Shown piece after piece: positions 16,785 to 27,895 of a stretch of 64,000 bases of DNA (its first letter is position 1; each line of letters begins with the position of its first letter). Position numbers and translations under genes: made by a program. The DNA is from Streptomyces seoulensis (GTDB taxonomy: Bacteria; Actinomycetota; Actinomycetes; Streptomycetales; Streptomycetaceae): assembly GCA_013364255.1 (NCBI GenBank), contig CP054936.1, positions 6,094,353 through 6,158,352 on the forward strand, read 5' to 3'. The notes beneath the pieces are model-generated. The model was not told the origin of the DNA and did not search any database. It saw only the letters and a program-made list of their open reading frames with translations.

Positions 16785-19031
16785 ATGTCGTACGACGGTG
16801 TCGGACCACGGGCGGTCATGCGCTCGGTCGCCTTCCTGGCCGCGGGCGCTCTCGCCGTGCCCCTGCTGGCCGGCTGCGGCTCCGACGACGAGGGGAGCAA
16901 GCCGCTCGCCGGGCAGGACATCGGCGCCGCCCAGCGGACGGACATCGGCGACGGCGGCACCCTGCGCTGGGCCGTGGACGCGATGCCGCAGACGCTGAAC
17001 ACCTTCCAGGCGGACGCCGACGCGGGCACCACCCGGATCGCCCAGGCCGTCCTGCCCGCCATGTTCCGCATCGACGCCGCCGGCCGGCCGCAGCGCGACG
17101 CCGACTACCTCGACTCCGCCCGCGTGGTGGAGACCGAGCCCAAGCAGGTCGTCGTCTACCGGCTCAACCAGCAGGCCGTCTGGAGCGACGGCCGCGAGAT
17201 CGGCGCCGCCGACTTCGCCGCCCAGTGGCGCGCCCTGTCCGGCAAGGACTCCGCGTACTGGACCGCGCGCAACGCCGGCTACGACCGCATCGAGAAGGTC
17301 GAGCGCGGCGCCAACGACCTGGAGGTCCGCGTCACCTTCGCCCGCCCCTACGCGGACTGGAGGTCGCTGTTCTCCCCGCTGTACCCCAAGGACGTCACCG
17401 GCAGCGCCAACTCCTTCAACGACGGCGCGCGCAAGAAGCTCAAGGTCAGCGCCGGGCCGTTCGCCGTGCAGAAGATCGACACCAAGGACAAGGACGTCGT
17501 CCTCGCCCGCAACCCCCGCTGGTGGGGCCACCCCGCCAAGCTCTCCGGGATCGTGCTGCACGAGGTGCCCCGCGACAAGCGGGCCGCGGCCCTGGCCGAC
17601 GGCACGGTGGACGTGGCCGACGTCGACCCCGCCGACGCCGACCGCGTCGCCCGGGCGGCGGGCAGCCAGGGCAGCTCGCCGGTCACGGGCTCGGGCGGCC
17701 GCACCGCAGCCAGGGCGCTGCGCTCCTGGGCGCTGCTGCACGGCTCCGACGAGGAGGCCGCCGACCGTGAGCGCGGCGCCCTGGCGAAGGGCCGCGGCAC
17801 GCTCGGCGCCTACCTCAGGCAGCAGGACGGACTGCGGCGGATCAAGGTCCGCAAGTCGCTGGAGCCCGCCTACACCCAGCTCGCCCTCAACGGCGCCGGC
17901 GGCCCGCTCGCCGACGAACGCGTCCGGCACGCCGTGGCGCACGCCCTGAACCGCCAGGAGATCGCCGACCTCGTCCTCAAGCCGCTCGGTCTGCCCGCCG
18001 TCCCGGTCGGCAGCCACCTCGCCCTGTCCGGCCAGGACGCCTACGCCGACAGCAGCGACGCGCTCGGCGGCCAGGACGCGGCCCAGGCGCAGGCGCTGCT
18101 CACCGACGCCGGCTGGGTGCACGGAGCGGTCAAGGACCAGAAGAAGGGCGACAAGGCGGCGGGCGCCGAACGCGACAAGGGCGGGGACGGCCCGGACGCC
18201 GCCGCCGGCGACGGCACCTACATCGTCGGCGTCGACGACGACGTGGAGCACAACGGCGACGGCAAGGGCCGCGCCGCGAGCGACGAGCACGGCCGGCCGG
18301 CCGGCCGGGAGAGCACCGAGGACCGCGCGGGGCAGCACGCCGGGGACGGCAGCGGCGCCCAGCAGCTCGCCCAGGACGGCCGGCAGTACGCCAGGGAGCA
18401 CCTCACCCAGGGCGGCGCGCCCGGCGCCTACGCCCCCAAGGGCACCGCCGCGCCGGCCGGCGCCGTGGCCGGACCGCTGGCCAAGGACGGCAAGCCGCTC
18501 ACGCTCCGCTTCGTGCTGCCCTCGGGCCCCGGCTCGGACACGCTGCGCAAGGTCGCCGACCGGATCACGGCCATGCTGAAGAAGGTCGGCATCGCCACGG
18601 AGATCACCAAGGTCTCCGAGGACAGCTACTTCCGCGACCACATCGCCTCGGGGCAGTTCGACCTGGCCCTGTACTCCTGGCCGTCCTCCGCCTACCCGGC
18701 CACCGACGCCCGCCCCGTCTACGCCAAGCCGGTCCCGGCCGCCGACGGCTCCCTCAACGTCCAGCAGAACTACACCCGGGTCGGCACCGACCAGGTCGAC
18801 CAGCTCTTCGACCAGGCCATCGCCACCCTGGACGAGGACGAGGAGCGCAGCCTGATCCGCAAGGCCGACTCCCGCATCTGGGCCGCGGCCGGTTCCATCC
18901 CGCTCTACCAGCGCCCCCAGCTCGTCGCCGCCCGCGCCGACCTGGCCAACGTGGGCGCCTTCGGCTTCCAGACGCCGGTCTACGAGGACATGGGCTTCCT
19001 GCGCAAGGGCGCGAAGCCGGCGACGAAGTGA
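16785..19031 (+). CDS. LpqW-like family-5 solute-binding lipoprotein
   Basis: ATG eight bases after GGAGG; 748 residues. The signal peptide ends in a lipobox (LLAGC, lipidated C31). The body is a family-5 (OppA-type) extracellular solute-binding protein: GGTLRWAVDAMPQTLN, YRLNQQAVWSDGREIGAADF, AGPFAVQKIDTKDKDVVL, FDLALYSWPSS. A hydrophilic Gly/Asp/Lys-rich insertion of about 125 residues sits near 445-570. No permease or ATPase genes are adjacent. The position tail-to-tail with typA matches mycobacterial LpqW, which regulates cell-envelope glycolipid synthesis rather than transport. By analogy this may not be a transporter subunit; that is inference from context. Confidence 0.8.
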   Translation: MSYDGVGPRAVMRSVAFLAAGALAVPLLAGCGSDDEGSKPLAGQDIGAAQRTDIGDGGTLRWAVDAMPQTLNTFQADADAGTTRIAQAVLPAMFRIDAAGRPQRDADYLDSARVVETEPKQVVVYRLNQQAVWSDGREIGAADFAAQWRALSGKDSAYWTARNAGYDRIEKVERGANDLEVRVTFARPYADWRSLFSPLYPKDVTGSANSFNDGARKKLKVSAGPFAVQKIDTKDKDVVLARNPRWWGHPAKLSGIVLHEVPRDKRAAALADGTVDVADVDPADADRVARAAGSQGSSPVTGSGGRTAARALRSWALLHGSDEEAADRERGALAKGRGTLGAYLRQQDGLRRIKVRKSLEPAYTQLALNGAGGPLADERVRHAVAHALNRQEIADLVLKPLGLPAVPVGSHLALSGQDAYADSSDALGGQDAAQAQALLTDAGWVHGAVKDQKKGDKAAGAERDKGGDGPDAAAGDGTYIVGVDDDVEHNGDGKGRAASDEHGRPAGRESTEDRAGQHAGDGSGAQQLAQDGRQYAREHLTQGGAPGAYAPKGTAAPAGAVAGPLAKDGKPLTLRFVLPSGPGSDTLRKVADRITAMLKKVGIATEITKVSEDSYFRDHIASGQFDLALYSWPSSAYPATDARPVYAKPVPAADGSLNVQQNYTRVGTDQVDQLFDQAIATLDEDEERSLIRKADSRIWAAAGSIPLYQRPQLVAARADLANVGAFGFQTPVYEDMGFLRKGAKPATK

Positions 19032-19066
19032 GCCCCCCACCACCCCCATAGGCGCCCCCGGACACG

Positions 19067-19114
19067 GCGAACGCCGCCCGCGGAGACTCGGAAGTCTCCC
19101 CGGGCGGCGTTCGC
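19067..19114. terminator. Bidirectional terminator between the LpqW-like gene and typA
   Basis: GCGAACGCCGCCCG plus CGGAGACT pairs with AGTCTCC plus CCGGGCGGCGTTCGC across a 4-base loop, about 22 bp with one bulge. It lies between two convergent stops. Confidence 0.8.
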
Positions 19115-19136
19115 GTCACGCGGGAACGGCCGTGCG

Positions 19137-21044
<1,908 letters not shown>

Positions 21045-21838
21045 AGTGAGGCGTACTCCCGGAGTGTGCGGACGGCTGCGCGTACGTCCTCGGTACACGC
21101 GCCCTGCCGGGCAAACACGCCACGGCCTCACCCCATGGTACGGGGTGCCCCGCACGTGCCGCCTGCGCACGCCCCCCGGCCCGCTCCCGCCTCTGCCGGA
21201 GTCCCTTTCCCCGGTTCTGCGGGGGAGTGATCGCGGCCGCCTTCCTGGAGTGAGCGCGGCCTCCCTCTTATATGGCGCGATCACGACCGCCTTATGGACT
21301 CGTCGCCTCCGCGATGAGCGCCGGCCGGGGCGGAGACAGGGGCATAGAGGGTTTTCCCTAGGGAACAGGTGTGAGCCCCATGTATGGGCGCGCACGCGAC
21401 ATCGCGGCGGTACGGTTGGCCGGATATGGGCGACCTGAGGCAGTCATCTGCCCCGGTTTGCCCGGCTCACGCCGTCGAGGAAGCACTCTCCGTCGCCGAG
21501 CGCAACTGATATCACTTCAGCGTGTCCGCTATTCGGACACCGGACTCCGATACTTGTGTAACAAGTCCGTTTCGCAGGCATCTTTCGCGAAACCGTTTGT
21601 CCGGATTTTGGAAGAAGTAGACGTCAGGTGTGATCGAAACGAGACCAAATGACTGTGGTCTGTCAGTGAGGCGATGGCAGATAGTTAGGCGCGTAGAGCT
21701 CGGGTCGACGAGTCACGCGCCGCAGGAGGCGCCGACTCACGAGCGTTGCGGGTGCACTTGACCTTCCCCGTTCTTCGTGGCCGTGGGATGTCGTGTGTTC
21801 CCTCTTGTGGTGAACATAAGGACTCAGAGGAGGAACCC
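21045..21838. promoter_or_regulatory. 794-base divergent regulatory region between typA and the first Opp operon
   Basis: This is the longest gap in the window and is markedly lower in G+C over 21480-21830. No protein-coding gene is convincing. Visible structures are a 6-bp inverted repeat ACTTGT-GTA-ACAAGT at 21552-21566, and an imperfect hairpin GAGTCACGCGCC / GGCGCCGACTC at about 21710-21737. A good Shine-Dalgarno (GAGGAGG) precedes the ATG at 21839. The length suggests multiple regulatory inputs and possibly a long leader on the transporter mRNA. Confidence 0.5.
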
Positions 21839-23485
21839 ATGCGTGGTGCCAGCAGCGCCAAGTGGGTCGCGGGTGCGATCGTCATAGCTCTGGCGGCGAC
21901 CGCCTGCGGAGGCGGCGACGACGATGGCGGCAGCAAGGGATCCGGCAAGGCCGGTGGCACCTTCCGGATGGGCATCACGGAGCCGGTGGCCATCGACCCG
22001 TACAACGCCCAGGAGTCCGAGGGCACCCTGGTCACGGACAACCTCTTCACGGGGCTGTACGAGCCGACCGCCGACGGCAAGGTCGACGCGGCGCTCGCCA
22101 CGTCGAAGAAGGTCAGCAAGGACGGCAAGACCTGGACCTTCACCATCAAGAAGGGCACCAAGTTCTCCAACGGCGAGGCCGTTGACGCCGAGTCCTTCAT
22201 CCGTGGCTGGAACCGCGTCGCGGTCAAGACGGCCGCGTCCGACGTGGCGTACCACATGGCCGGCATCGCGGGCTTCGCCGACGCGCAGTCCGGCAAGGCG
22301 ACGACCATGTCCGGTCTGAGCGCCCCGGACCCGTACACCCTTCAGGTGAAGCTGTCCGCCCCGGACTTCGAGTTCTACATCAAGACCACGCACACGGTCT
22401 TCAGCCCCGTCCCGAAGGTCGCGGGCGACGCGAAGAACAAGGCGTACAACGAAGCCCCCATCGGCAACGGCCCGTTCAAGATGCAGGGCAAGTGGGAGCA
22501 CAACAAGTCGATCACGCTCGTCCGCAACGACGACTACGGTCTGACCAAGGCCCACCTGGACAAGGTGCAGATCGACATCCTGAACTCCGCCAACGGCGTC
22601 ACGCTGGAGTACCAGGGCTTCGAGTCGGGCCAGTACGACTGGGCCCGTATGCCCACCCCGCAGCTGCCGGCCGCCAAGGCCAAGTACGACCCGCAGGGCG
22701 AGTGGATCCAGCAGGACATGAGCGGCATGAACTACCTCATGCCGATCACCGACAACGGTCCGCTCAAGAACGTCAAGGCCCGTGAGGCGGTCTCCTACGC
22801 GATCGACCGCGACGCCATCATCAAGGGCGTCTTCCAGGGCATGTACACCAAGTCGACGACGATCCTGCCGCCCTCCTTCACGGACGTGTACCAGAAGGAC
22901 CTGTGCACCTCCTGCATCAAGCAGGACAAGGCCAAGGCCAAGCAGCTCGCCGCCGAGGGCGGTCTGAAGCCGGGCACCACCATCGAGATCGCGTACAACA
23001 CGGGCGCCGGTCACGAGGAGTGGGTCCAGGCCGTCAAGCAGCAGGTCGAGGACGTCCTCGGCGTCAAGGTGAAGTCGACCGGCAAGCCGTTCGCCGAGCT
23101 GCTCGCCGACCAGCAGAAGCCGGGCGCGACGGGCATGTACCGCTTCGCCTGGGGCGCCGACTACCCGACGCCGGACAACTTCCTGTACCCGCTGCTGGAC
23201 ACCGCGTCCATCAACAAGGACGCCAACGGCAAGGTCACCGGCGACAACCGGGCCCGCTACAGCAACAAGAAGTTCGACGACCTGCTCAGCCAGGCGCGCG
23301 GCACCGAGGACCAGGCCGGCCGCAACGCGATCTACAAGCAGGCCGAGAAGGTCGCCCTGGACGACATGGCCCTGATCCCGCTGTGGAACCGCACCCAGCT
23401 GCGTCTCGCCAACACCAAGAAGTACGCCGGTCTGAAGATGGACTTCCACGAGGACCCGAACCTCGCTGAGATCAGCATGAAGTAA
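21839..23485 (+). CDS. Oligopeptide ABC transporter solute-binding lipoprotein (BldKB/OppA-like)
   Basis: ATG after GAGGAGG; 548 residues. Signal peptide with a lipobox ending at C23 (LAATAC). Family-5 solute-binding motifs include FRMGITEPVAIDPYNAQE, FTIKKGTKFSNGEAVDAESF, NGPFKMQGKWEHNKS and REAVSYAIDRDAIIKG. First gene of a complete Opp-type operon (binding protein, two permeases, two ATPases). The location beside typA and the sequence style resemble what I recall of the Streptomyces bldK locus, whose product imports an extracellular peptide signal for aerial growth. The gene order differs from my memory of S. coelicolor (permease first), so the BldK identity is tentative. Confidence 0.85.
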   Translation: MRGASSAKWVAGAIVIALAATACGGGDDDGGSKGSGKAGGTFRMGITEPVAIDPYNAQESEGTLVTDNLFTGLYEPTADGKVDAALATSKKVSKDGKTWTFTIKKGTKFSNGEAVDAESFIRGWNRVAVKTAASDVAYHMAGIAGFADAQSGKATTMSGLSAPDPYTLQVKLSAPDFEFYIKTTHTVFSPVPKVAGDAKNKAYNEAPIGNGPFKMQGKWEHNKSITLVRNDDYGLTKAHLDKVQIDILNSANGVTLEYQGFESGQYDWARMPTPQLPAAKAKYDPQGEWIQQDMSGMNYLMPITDNGPLKNVKAREAVSYAIDRDAIIKGVFQGMYTKSTTILPPSFTDVYQKDLCTSCIKQDKAKAKQLAAEGGLKPGTTIEIAYNTGAGHEEWVQAVKQQVEDVLGVKVKSTGKPFAELLADQQKPGATGMYRFAWGADYPTPDNFLYPLLDTASINKDANGKVTGDNRARYSNKKFDDLLSQARGTEDQAGRNAIYKQAEKVALDDMALIPLWNRTQLRLANTKKYAGLKMDFHEDPNLAEISMK

Positions 23486-23522
23486 CGGGTTCGCCGCGCT
23501 CCGCGCGGAATCCGGCAACCGG

Positions 23523-23563
23523 GGGTCGTGGGGTCCGAGCAGCCTGTTCGGACGCCACGACCC
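23523..23563 (+). terminator. Intercistronic hairpin after the solute-binding gene
   Basis: GGGTCGTGGGGTCCGA pairs with TCGGACGCCACGACCC across a 9-base loop, with one mismatch. It lies between the binding-protein and permease genes, where partial termination or 3' stabilisation commonly makes binding protein more abundant than membrane subunits. Confidence 0.7.
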
Positions 23564-23672
23564 TCGACGACCGTCGGGAGCGGTGTGATCCGCCGTTCCC
23601 GCCCCCACCCCACCCCCACATTCCGGGGCGAGGGAGCTGCTGAGGAAGAGGCAGCGAGGCAGAGAGGCAGTC

Positions 23673-24599
23673 ATGGGAAGGTATGTGGTCCGCAGGCTGG
23701 GCCAGTTGGTCGTCGTCGTGCTCGGCGCGACGATGATTCTGTTCGCCTGCCTGTTCGTGCTCCCGGGCGACCCGGTGGGTCAGATCGCGGGCAGCGACAA
23801 GGCGCGCGACCCGGCGGTCATCGAGCAGCTGCACAAGCAGTACGGGCTCGACAAGCCGCTGGTGGTCCAGTACGGCACCTACGTCGGCAAGCTGGTCACC
23901 GGTGACCTCGGCACGGACTACACGCAGAGCCGTCCGGTCACCGAGATCCTCGGCCCGAAGCTGGAGAACACCGCCAAGCTGGCGGTCGCGGCGATCATCA
24001 TCGACATCGTCATCGGCATCTCGGTCGGTGTCCTGGCCGCCATGCGCAGATACTCGATCTGGGACGTGTCGGCGACCTTCATCACGACCCTGGCCATTGG
24101 TGTGCCCTCGATCGTGCTCGGCATGATCATGCAGCGCGTGTTCGTGATCGAGCTGGACTGGTTCCCGCTCATCGCGGGCGACAGCTTCGAGGGCATCATC
24201 CTGCCGGCCTTCACCCTCGCCATCATCGACGCGGCGCTCGTCGCCCAGCTCGCCCGCAGCACGATGCTGGAGGTGCTGCGCGCCGACTACGTCAAGACGG
24301 CGGTCGCCAAGGGCCTCCCGCGCCGTACGGTCCTGACCCGGCACATCCTGCGGAACTCGGTCATCCCGGTGATCACCTACCTGGGCATCTCCTTCGGTGG
24401 TCTGCTCGGCGGCGCGATCATCACTGAGACGATCTTCAACTGGAACGGCATCGGTCTCGCGCTCATCCAGGCGATCCAGCAGAACAACAACCCCATCATC
24501 GTGGGTGTGGTGACGATCGGCGTGGCGGTCTTCGTCGTGCTGAACCTGGTCGTCGACCTGCTGTACGCCGCCCTCGACCCGCGTATCCGCCTTGCCTGA
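23673..24599 (+). CDS. Oligopeptide ABC transporter permease (OppB/DppB type)
   Basis: 308 residues, ATG start. The N-terminal helix VVRRLGQLVVVVLGATMILFACLFVLPGD is diagnostic of OppB/DppB (quoted here as VVRRLGQLVVV and FVLPGDP). About six membrane helices follow, and the ABC-permease coupling (EAA) loop is ADYVKTAVAKGLPRR. It forms the membrane channel with the next permease. The gene is 188 bases downstream of the binding-protein gene, beyond the intercistronic hairpin, and 33 bases before the partner permease. Confidence 0.92.
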   Translation: MGRYVVRRLGQLVVVVLGATMILFACLFVLPGDPVGQIAGSDKARDPAVIEQLHKQYGLDKPLVVQYGTYVGKLVTGDLGTDYTQSRPVTEILGPKLENTAKLAVAAIIIDIVIGISVGVLAAMRRYSIWDVSATFITTLAIGVPSIVLGMIMQRVFVIELDWFPLIAGDSFEGIILPAFTLAIIDAALVAQLARSTMLEVLRADYVKTAVAKGLPRRTVLTRHILRNSVIPVITYLGISFGGLLGGAIITETIFNWNGIGLALIQAIQQNNNPIIVGVVTIGVAVFVVLNLVVDLLYAALDPRIRLA

Positions 24600-24632
24600 C
24601 CCGCAGGGTCGTTCCCCTCTAGGAGTCACACA

Positions 24633-25556
24633 ATGACCGAACTCGTCTCGGGCACGGGCGAGCCGACGGCGGCCGGTCCCGTCCCGGCGGCCCCGGGCGC
24701 TGAACCCAGCGTCGCCAGGGTCAGCCAGTGGACCGACATCCGGCACCGCTTCTTCGCCAACAAGCTGGCCGTGGTGGGGCTGGCGATCATCACGGTGCTG
24801 ATCCTCGTGGCGATCTTCGCCCCGCTGCTCGCGCCGCACGACCCGCTCAAGCAGGACCTCACCCAGACCCTCCAGTCGCCGGGCGGCGCCCACTGGCTGG
24901 GCACCGACGCCCTCGGCCGCGACCAGCTCTCCCGCCTCATCTACGGCAGCCGCATCGCGGTGATCGTGGGTATGGCCTCGATCCTGGTCGCCCTGGTCAT
25001 CGGCGTCACCCTCGGCGCCCTGGCCGGCTACTACGGCCGCTGGGTCGACACCGTGATCATGCGTGTCGCGGACGTCTTCTTCGCCTTCCCGCTGCTGATC
25101 GGCGCCATCGTCATCATCCTGCTGATGGGCCGCGGCGTGCTGCCCGTCGTGCTCTCGCTGGGCATCTTCACCTGGGCGACCTTCGCCCGACTGCTGCGCA
25201 GCCAGGTCCTGTCGGTGCGCGAGATGGACTTCGTGCACGCCGCCAAGGCGCTGGGCGCCGGCCAGGGCCGGATCATCCGCAAGCACATCCTGCCCAACTC
25301 GCTGACCTCGGTGCTGGTGTACGGCACGAGCAACGTCGGCATCGCGATCGTGGCCGAGGCGTCGCTGTCCTACCTGGGCGTCGGCGTCGACCCGGAGGTC
25401 GCCGAGTGGGGCAACATGATCTCCGCGGGCCGCAACTTCATGGGCGTCAAGGACTTCATGTGGACCTACCCGAGCCTCGCGATCGTCATCACCGCGCTCG
25501 GCTTCATCCTGCTGGGCAACGGTCTGCGCGACGCGCTCGACCCGAAGATGCGGTGA
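24633..25556 (+). CDS. Oligopeptide ABC transporter permease (OppC/DppC type)
   Basis: 307 residues; ATG after CTAGGAGTC. The long cytoplasmic N-terminus precedes the first helix (KLAVVGLAIITVLILVAIFAP), as in OppC. The LGTDALGRDQLSRLIYGSR motif and the EAA-type loop REMDFVHAAKALGAGQGR are typical, and the C-terminus ends NGLRDALDPKMR. It pairs with the upstream OppB-like permease. The stop is nine bases before the first ATPase start, within one operon. Confidence 0.92.
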   Translation: MTELVSGTGEPTAAGPVPAAPGAEPSVARVSQWTDIRHRFFANKLAVVGLAIITVLILVAIFAPLLAPHDPLKQDLTQTLQSPGGAHWLGTDALGRDQLSRLIYGSRIAVIVGMASILVALVIGVTLGALAGYYGRWVDTVIMRVADVFFAFPLLIGAIVIILLMGRGVLPVVLSLGIFTWATFARLLRSQVLSVREMDFVHAAKALGAGQGRIIRKHILPNSLTSVLVYGTSNVGIAIVAEASLSYLGVGVDPEVAEWGNMISAGRNFMGVKDFMWTYPSLAIVITALGFILLGNGLRDALDPKMR

Positions 25557-25565
25557 GGCGCCGCC

Positions 25566-26654
25566 ATGAGTCGTACCCCAGTGACCAAGCATGATGAAGG
25601 TGACGGCATGACCAGCCTGGAGATGGCTCCCACTGACGCCGGGGCGGACGGGGCCGCACCGCTCCTCGAAGTCCGCGACCTGCACGTGGAGTTCGCGGTC
25701 CGCGACTCCGTGACCAAGGCGGTCAACGGCGTCAACTACAGCGTCAGCGCGGGCGAGACGCTCGCCGTGCTCGGTGAGTCGGGCTCCGGCAAGTCCGTCA
25801 CGGCGCAGGCGATCATGGGCATCCTCGACAGCCCGCCCGGACGGATCGCCAAGGGCGAGATCTTCTTCCAGGGCCAGGACATCCTGCGCCTGTCGGAGGG
25901 CGAGCGGCGCAAGCTGCGCGGCGCCAAGATGGCGATGATCTTCCAGGACGCGCTGTCCTCGCTCAACCCGGTGCTCTCGGTGGGCTTCCAGCTCGGCGAG
26001 ATGTTCCGCGTCCACCAGGGCATGTCCCGCAAGGACTCCAAGGCCAAGGCGATCGAGCTGATGGACCGGGTGCGCATCCCGGCCGCGGCCCAGCGGGTGG
26101 GCGACTATCCGCACCAGTTCTCCGGCGGTATGCGCCAGCGCATCATGATCGCCATGGCGCTGGCCCTTGAGCCGGACCTGATCATCGCCGACGAGCCGAC
26201 CACGGCCCTCGACGTGACGGTCCAGGCCCAGGTCATGGACCTGCTCGCGGAGTTGCAGCGCGAGTACAACATGGGCCTGATCCTGATCACGCACGACCTC
26301 GGCGTCGTCGCCGACGTCGCCGACAAGATCGCGGTCATGTACGCCGGCCGGATCGTCGAGACGGCCCCCGTGCACGAGCTGTACAAGCGGCCCGCGCACC
26401 CCTACACCAAGGGCCTGCTGGAGTCGATCCCGCGCCTGGACCACAAGGGCCAGGAGCTGTACGCGATCAAGGGCCTGCCGCCCAACCTCCAGGCGATCCC
26501 GCCCGGCTGCGCCTTCAACCCGCGCTGCGCCATGGCGCAGGACGTCTGCCGCACCGACGTACCGCCGCTGGTGCCGGTGACCGAGCTGGACGGCACGGAG
26601 CTGCCCGGCCGTCACTCCGCCTGCCACTTCTGGAAGGAGACGATCCATGGCTGA
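25566..26654 (+). CDS. Oligopeptide ABC transporter ATP-binding protein (OppD type)
   Basis: 362 residues from the ATG at 25566 (GTGAGG seven bases before); the ATG at 25608 with GAAGG is a credible alternative. Walker A GESGSGKS, Q-loop MIFQDALSSLNP, signature FSGGMRQR, Walker B LIIADEPTTALD and the H-loop LITHDLG are all present. The C-terminal oligopeptide/dipeptide extension with Cys residues (GCAFNPRCAMAQDVC) is intact. From about codon 159 to codon 317 its DNA is nearly identical to the paralog at 31986, unlike the rest of the gene. It overlaps the next gene by 8 bases. Confidence 0.93.
   Translation: MSRTPVTKHDEGDGMTSLEMAPTDAGADGAAPLLEVRDLHVEFAVRDSVTKAVNGVNYSVSAGETLAVLGESGSGKSVTAQAIMGILDSPPGRIAKGEIFFQGQDILRLSEGERRKLRGAKMAMIFQDALSSLNPVLSVGFQLGEMFRVHQGMSRKDSKAKAIELMDRVRIPAAAQRVGDYPHQFSGGMRQRIMIAMALALEPDLIIADEPTTALDVTVQAQVMDLLAELQREYNMGLILITHDLGVVADVADKIAVMYAGRIVETAPVHELYKRPAHPYTKGLLESIPRLDHKGQELYAIKGLPPNLQAIPPGCAFNPRCAMAQDVCRTDVPPLVPVTELDGTELPGRHSACHFWKETIHG
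26043..26517 (+). repeat. Near-identical OppD segment, copy 1 (second copy at about 32373-32847)
   Basis: About 475 bases match the second OppD gene with roughly eight differences by eye, including synonymous positions. The sequence on either side diverges clearly. Examples of the differences are TAC/TTC before AAGCGG, and AAC/GAC before ATGGG. Confidence 0.8.
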
Positions 26655-27807
26655 GCCCACCAAGCTCGCGAAGGACGAAGAGCCCAAGGACGACGCCACG
26701 CCGAACGTCTCCAAGGTGGAAGCCGTCGAGGTGGCCTCCGAGACGGAGGCGGTCGAGGTGCTCGAAGCCCCGGCCCAGCGCGGTGAGCCGATCCTTCAGG
26801 TGCGCAACCTGGTCAAGCACTTCCCGCTGACCCAGGGCATCCTGTTCAAGAAGCAGATCGGCGCGGTCAAGGCCGTCGACGGCATCTCCTTCGACCTGTA
26901 CCAGGGCGAGACCCTGGGCATCGTGGGCGAGTCCGGCTGCGGCAAGTCCACGGTGGCCAAGCTCCTGATGAACCTGGAGCAGGCGACCGCCGGCGAGATC
27001 TTCTACAAGGGCCAGGACATCACCCGGCTGTCCGGGCGCGCCCTGAAGGCCGTGCGCCGCAACATCCAGATGGTGTTCCAGGACCCGTACACCTCGCTCA
27101 ACCCGCGCATGACGGTGGGCGACATCATCGGCGAGCCCTTCGACATCCACCCCGAGGTGGCCCCCAAGGGCGACCGGCGCCGCAAGGTGCAGGAGCTGCT
27201 GGACGTCGTCGGCCTCAACCCGGAGTACATCAACCGCTACCCGCACCAGTTCTCCGGCGGTCAGCGCCAGCGCATCGGCATCGCCCGCGGTCTCGCGCTC
27301 AACCCCGAGATCATCATCTGCGACGAGCCGGTCTCGGCGCTGGACGTGTCGGTGCAGGCGCAGGTCATCAACCTGATGGAGCGGTTGCAGAACGAGTTCA
27401 ACCTGTCCTACCTCTTCATCGCGCACGACCTGTCGATCGTCCGGCACATCTCCGACCGGGTCGGCGTGATGTACCTCGGCAAGATGGCCGAGATCGGCAC
27501 CGACCAGCAGATCTACGACCACCCGACGCACCCCTACACCCAGGCGCTGCTGTCGGCGGTCCCGGTGCCGGACCCGGAGGCCCGCGCGCACCGCGAGCGG
27601 ATCATCCTCACCGGCGACGTGCCCTCCCCGGCCAACCCGCCCTCGGGCTGCCGCTTCCGCACCCGCTGCTGGAAGGCCGAGGACAAGTGCGCCAAGGAGG
27701 TCCCCCTCCTGGCGGTGCCCGAGCGCTTCAAGGGCGTGGACACCCCGGCGGCCCACGAGTCGGCCTGCCACTTCGCCGAGGAGAAGGACGTCGTCGGCGC
27801 GGCGTGA
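26647..27807 (+). CDS. Oligopeptide ABC transporter ATP-binding protein (OppF type)
   Basis: 386 residues; the ATG overlaps the end of the OppD gene by 8 bases, indicating translational coupling. The first ~45 residues are an acidic Lys/Glu/Val-rich extension. The OppF hallmark KHFPLTQGILFKKQIGAVKAVDG is followed by Walker A GESGCGKST, signature FSGGQRQR, Walker B IIICDEPVSALD and the H-loop IAHDLS. The C-terminal Cys-containing oligopeptide extension is present (GCRFRTRCWKAEDKC). It dimerises with OppD to power peptide import. It is the last gene of the first operon; a strong terminator follows. Confidence 0.93.
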   Translation: MAEPTKLAKDEEPKDDATPNVSKVEAVEVASETEAVEVLEAPAQRGEPILQVRNLVKHFPLTQGILFKKQIGAVKAVDGISFDLYQGETLGIVGESGCGKSTVAKLLMNLEQATAGEIFYKGQDITRLSGRALKAVRRNIQMVFQDPYTSLNPRMTVGDIIGEPFDIHPEVAPKGDRRRKVQELLDVVGLNPEYINRYPHQFSGGQRQRIGIARGLALNPEIIICDEPVSALDVSVQAQVINLMERLQNEFNLSYLFIAHDLSIVRHISDRVGVMYLGKMAEIGTDQQIYDHPTHPYTQALLSAVPVPDPEARAHRERIILTGDVPSPANPPSGCRFRTRCWKAEDKCAKEVPLLAVPERFKGVDTPAAHESACHFAEEKDVVGAA

Positions 27808-27825
27808 TCTCCTGGTTTTCTCGTT

Positions 27826-27868
27826 CCGGTTCCCGGCGTCTTCACCAAGGCGCCGGGAACCGGCGTTT
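27826..27868 (+). terminator. Terminator of the first Opp operon
   Basis: A perfect 13-bp stem CCGGTTCCCGGCG / CGCCGGGAACCGG with a 12-base loop is followed by CGTTTTCC. It starts 19 bases after the OppF stop. Confidence 0.85.
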
Positions 27869-27895
27869 TCCGGCGGTCGCGAGAAGGGCGAGCGG

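Noticed and set aside
23472..26714. 1080-residue minus-strand frame across the first Opp operon
   Set aside because: Antisense to well-supported transporter genes and composed of shadow-type Asp/Val/His/Arg sequence.
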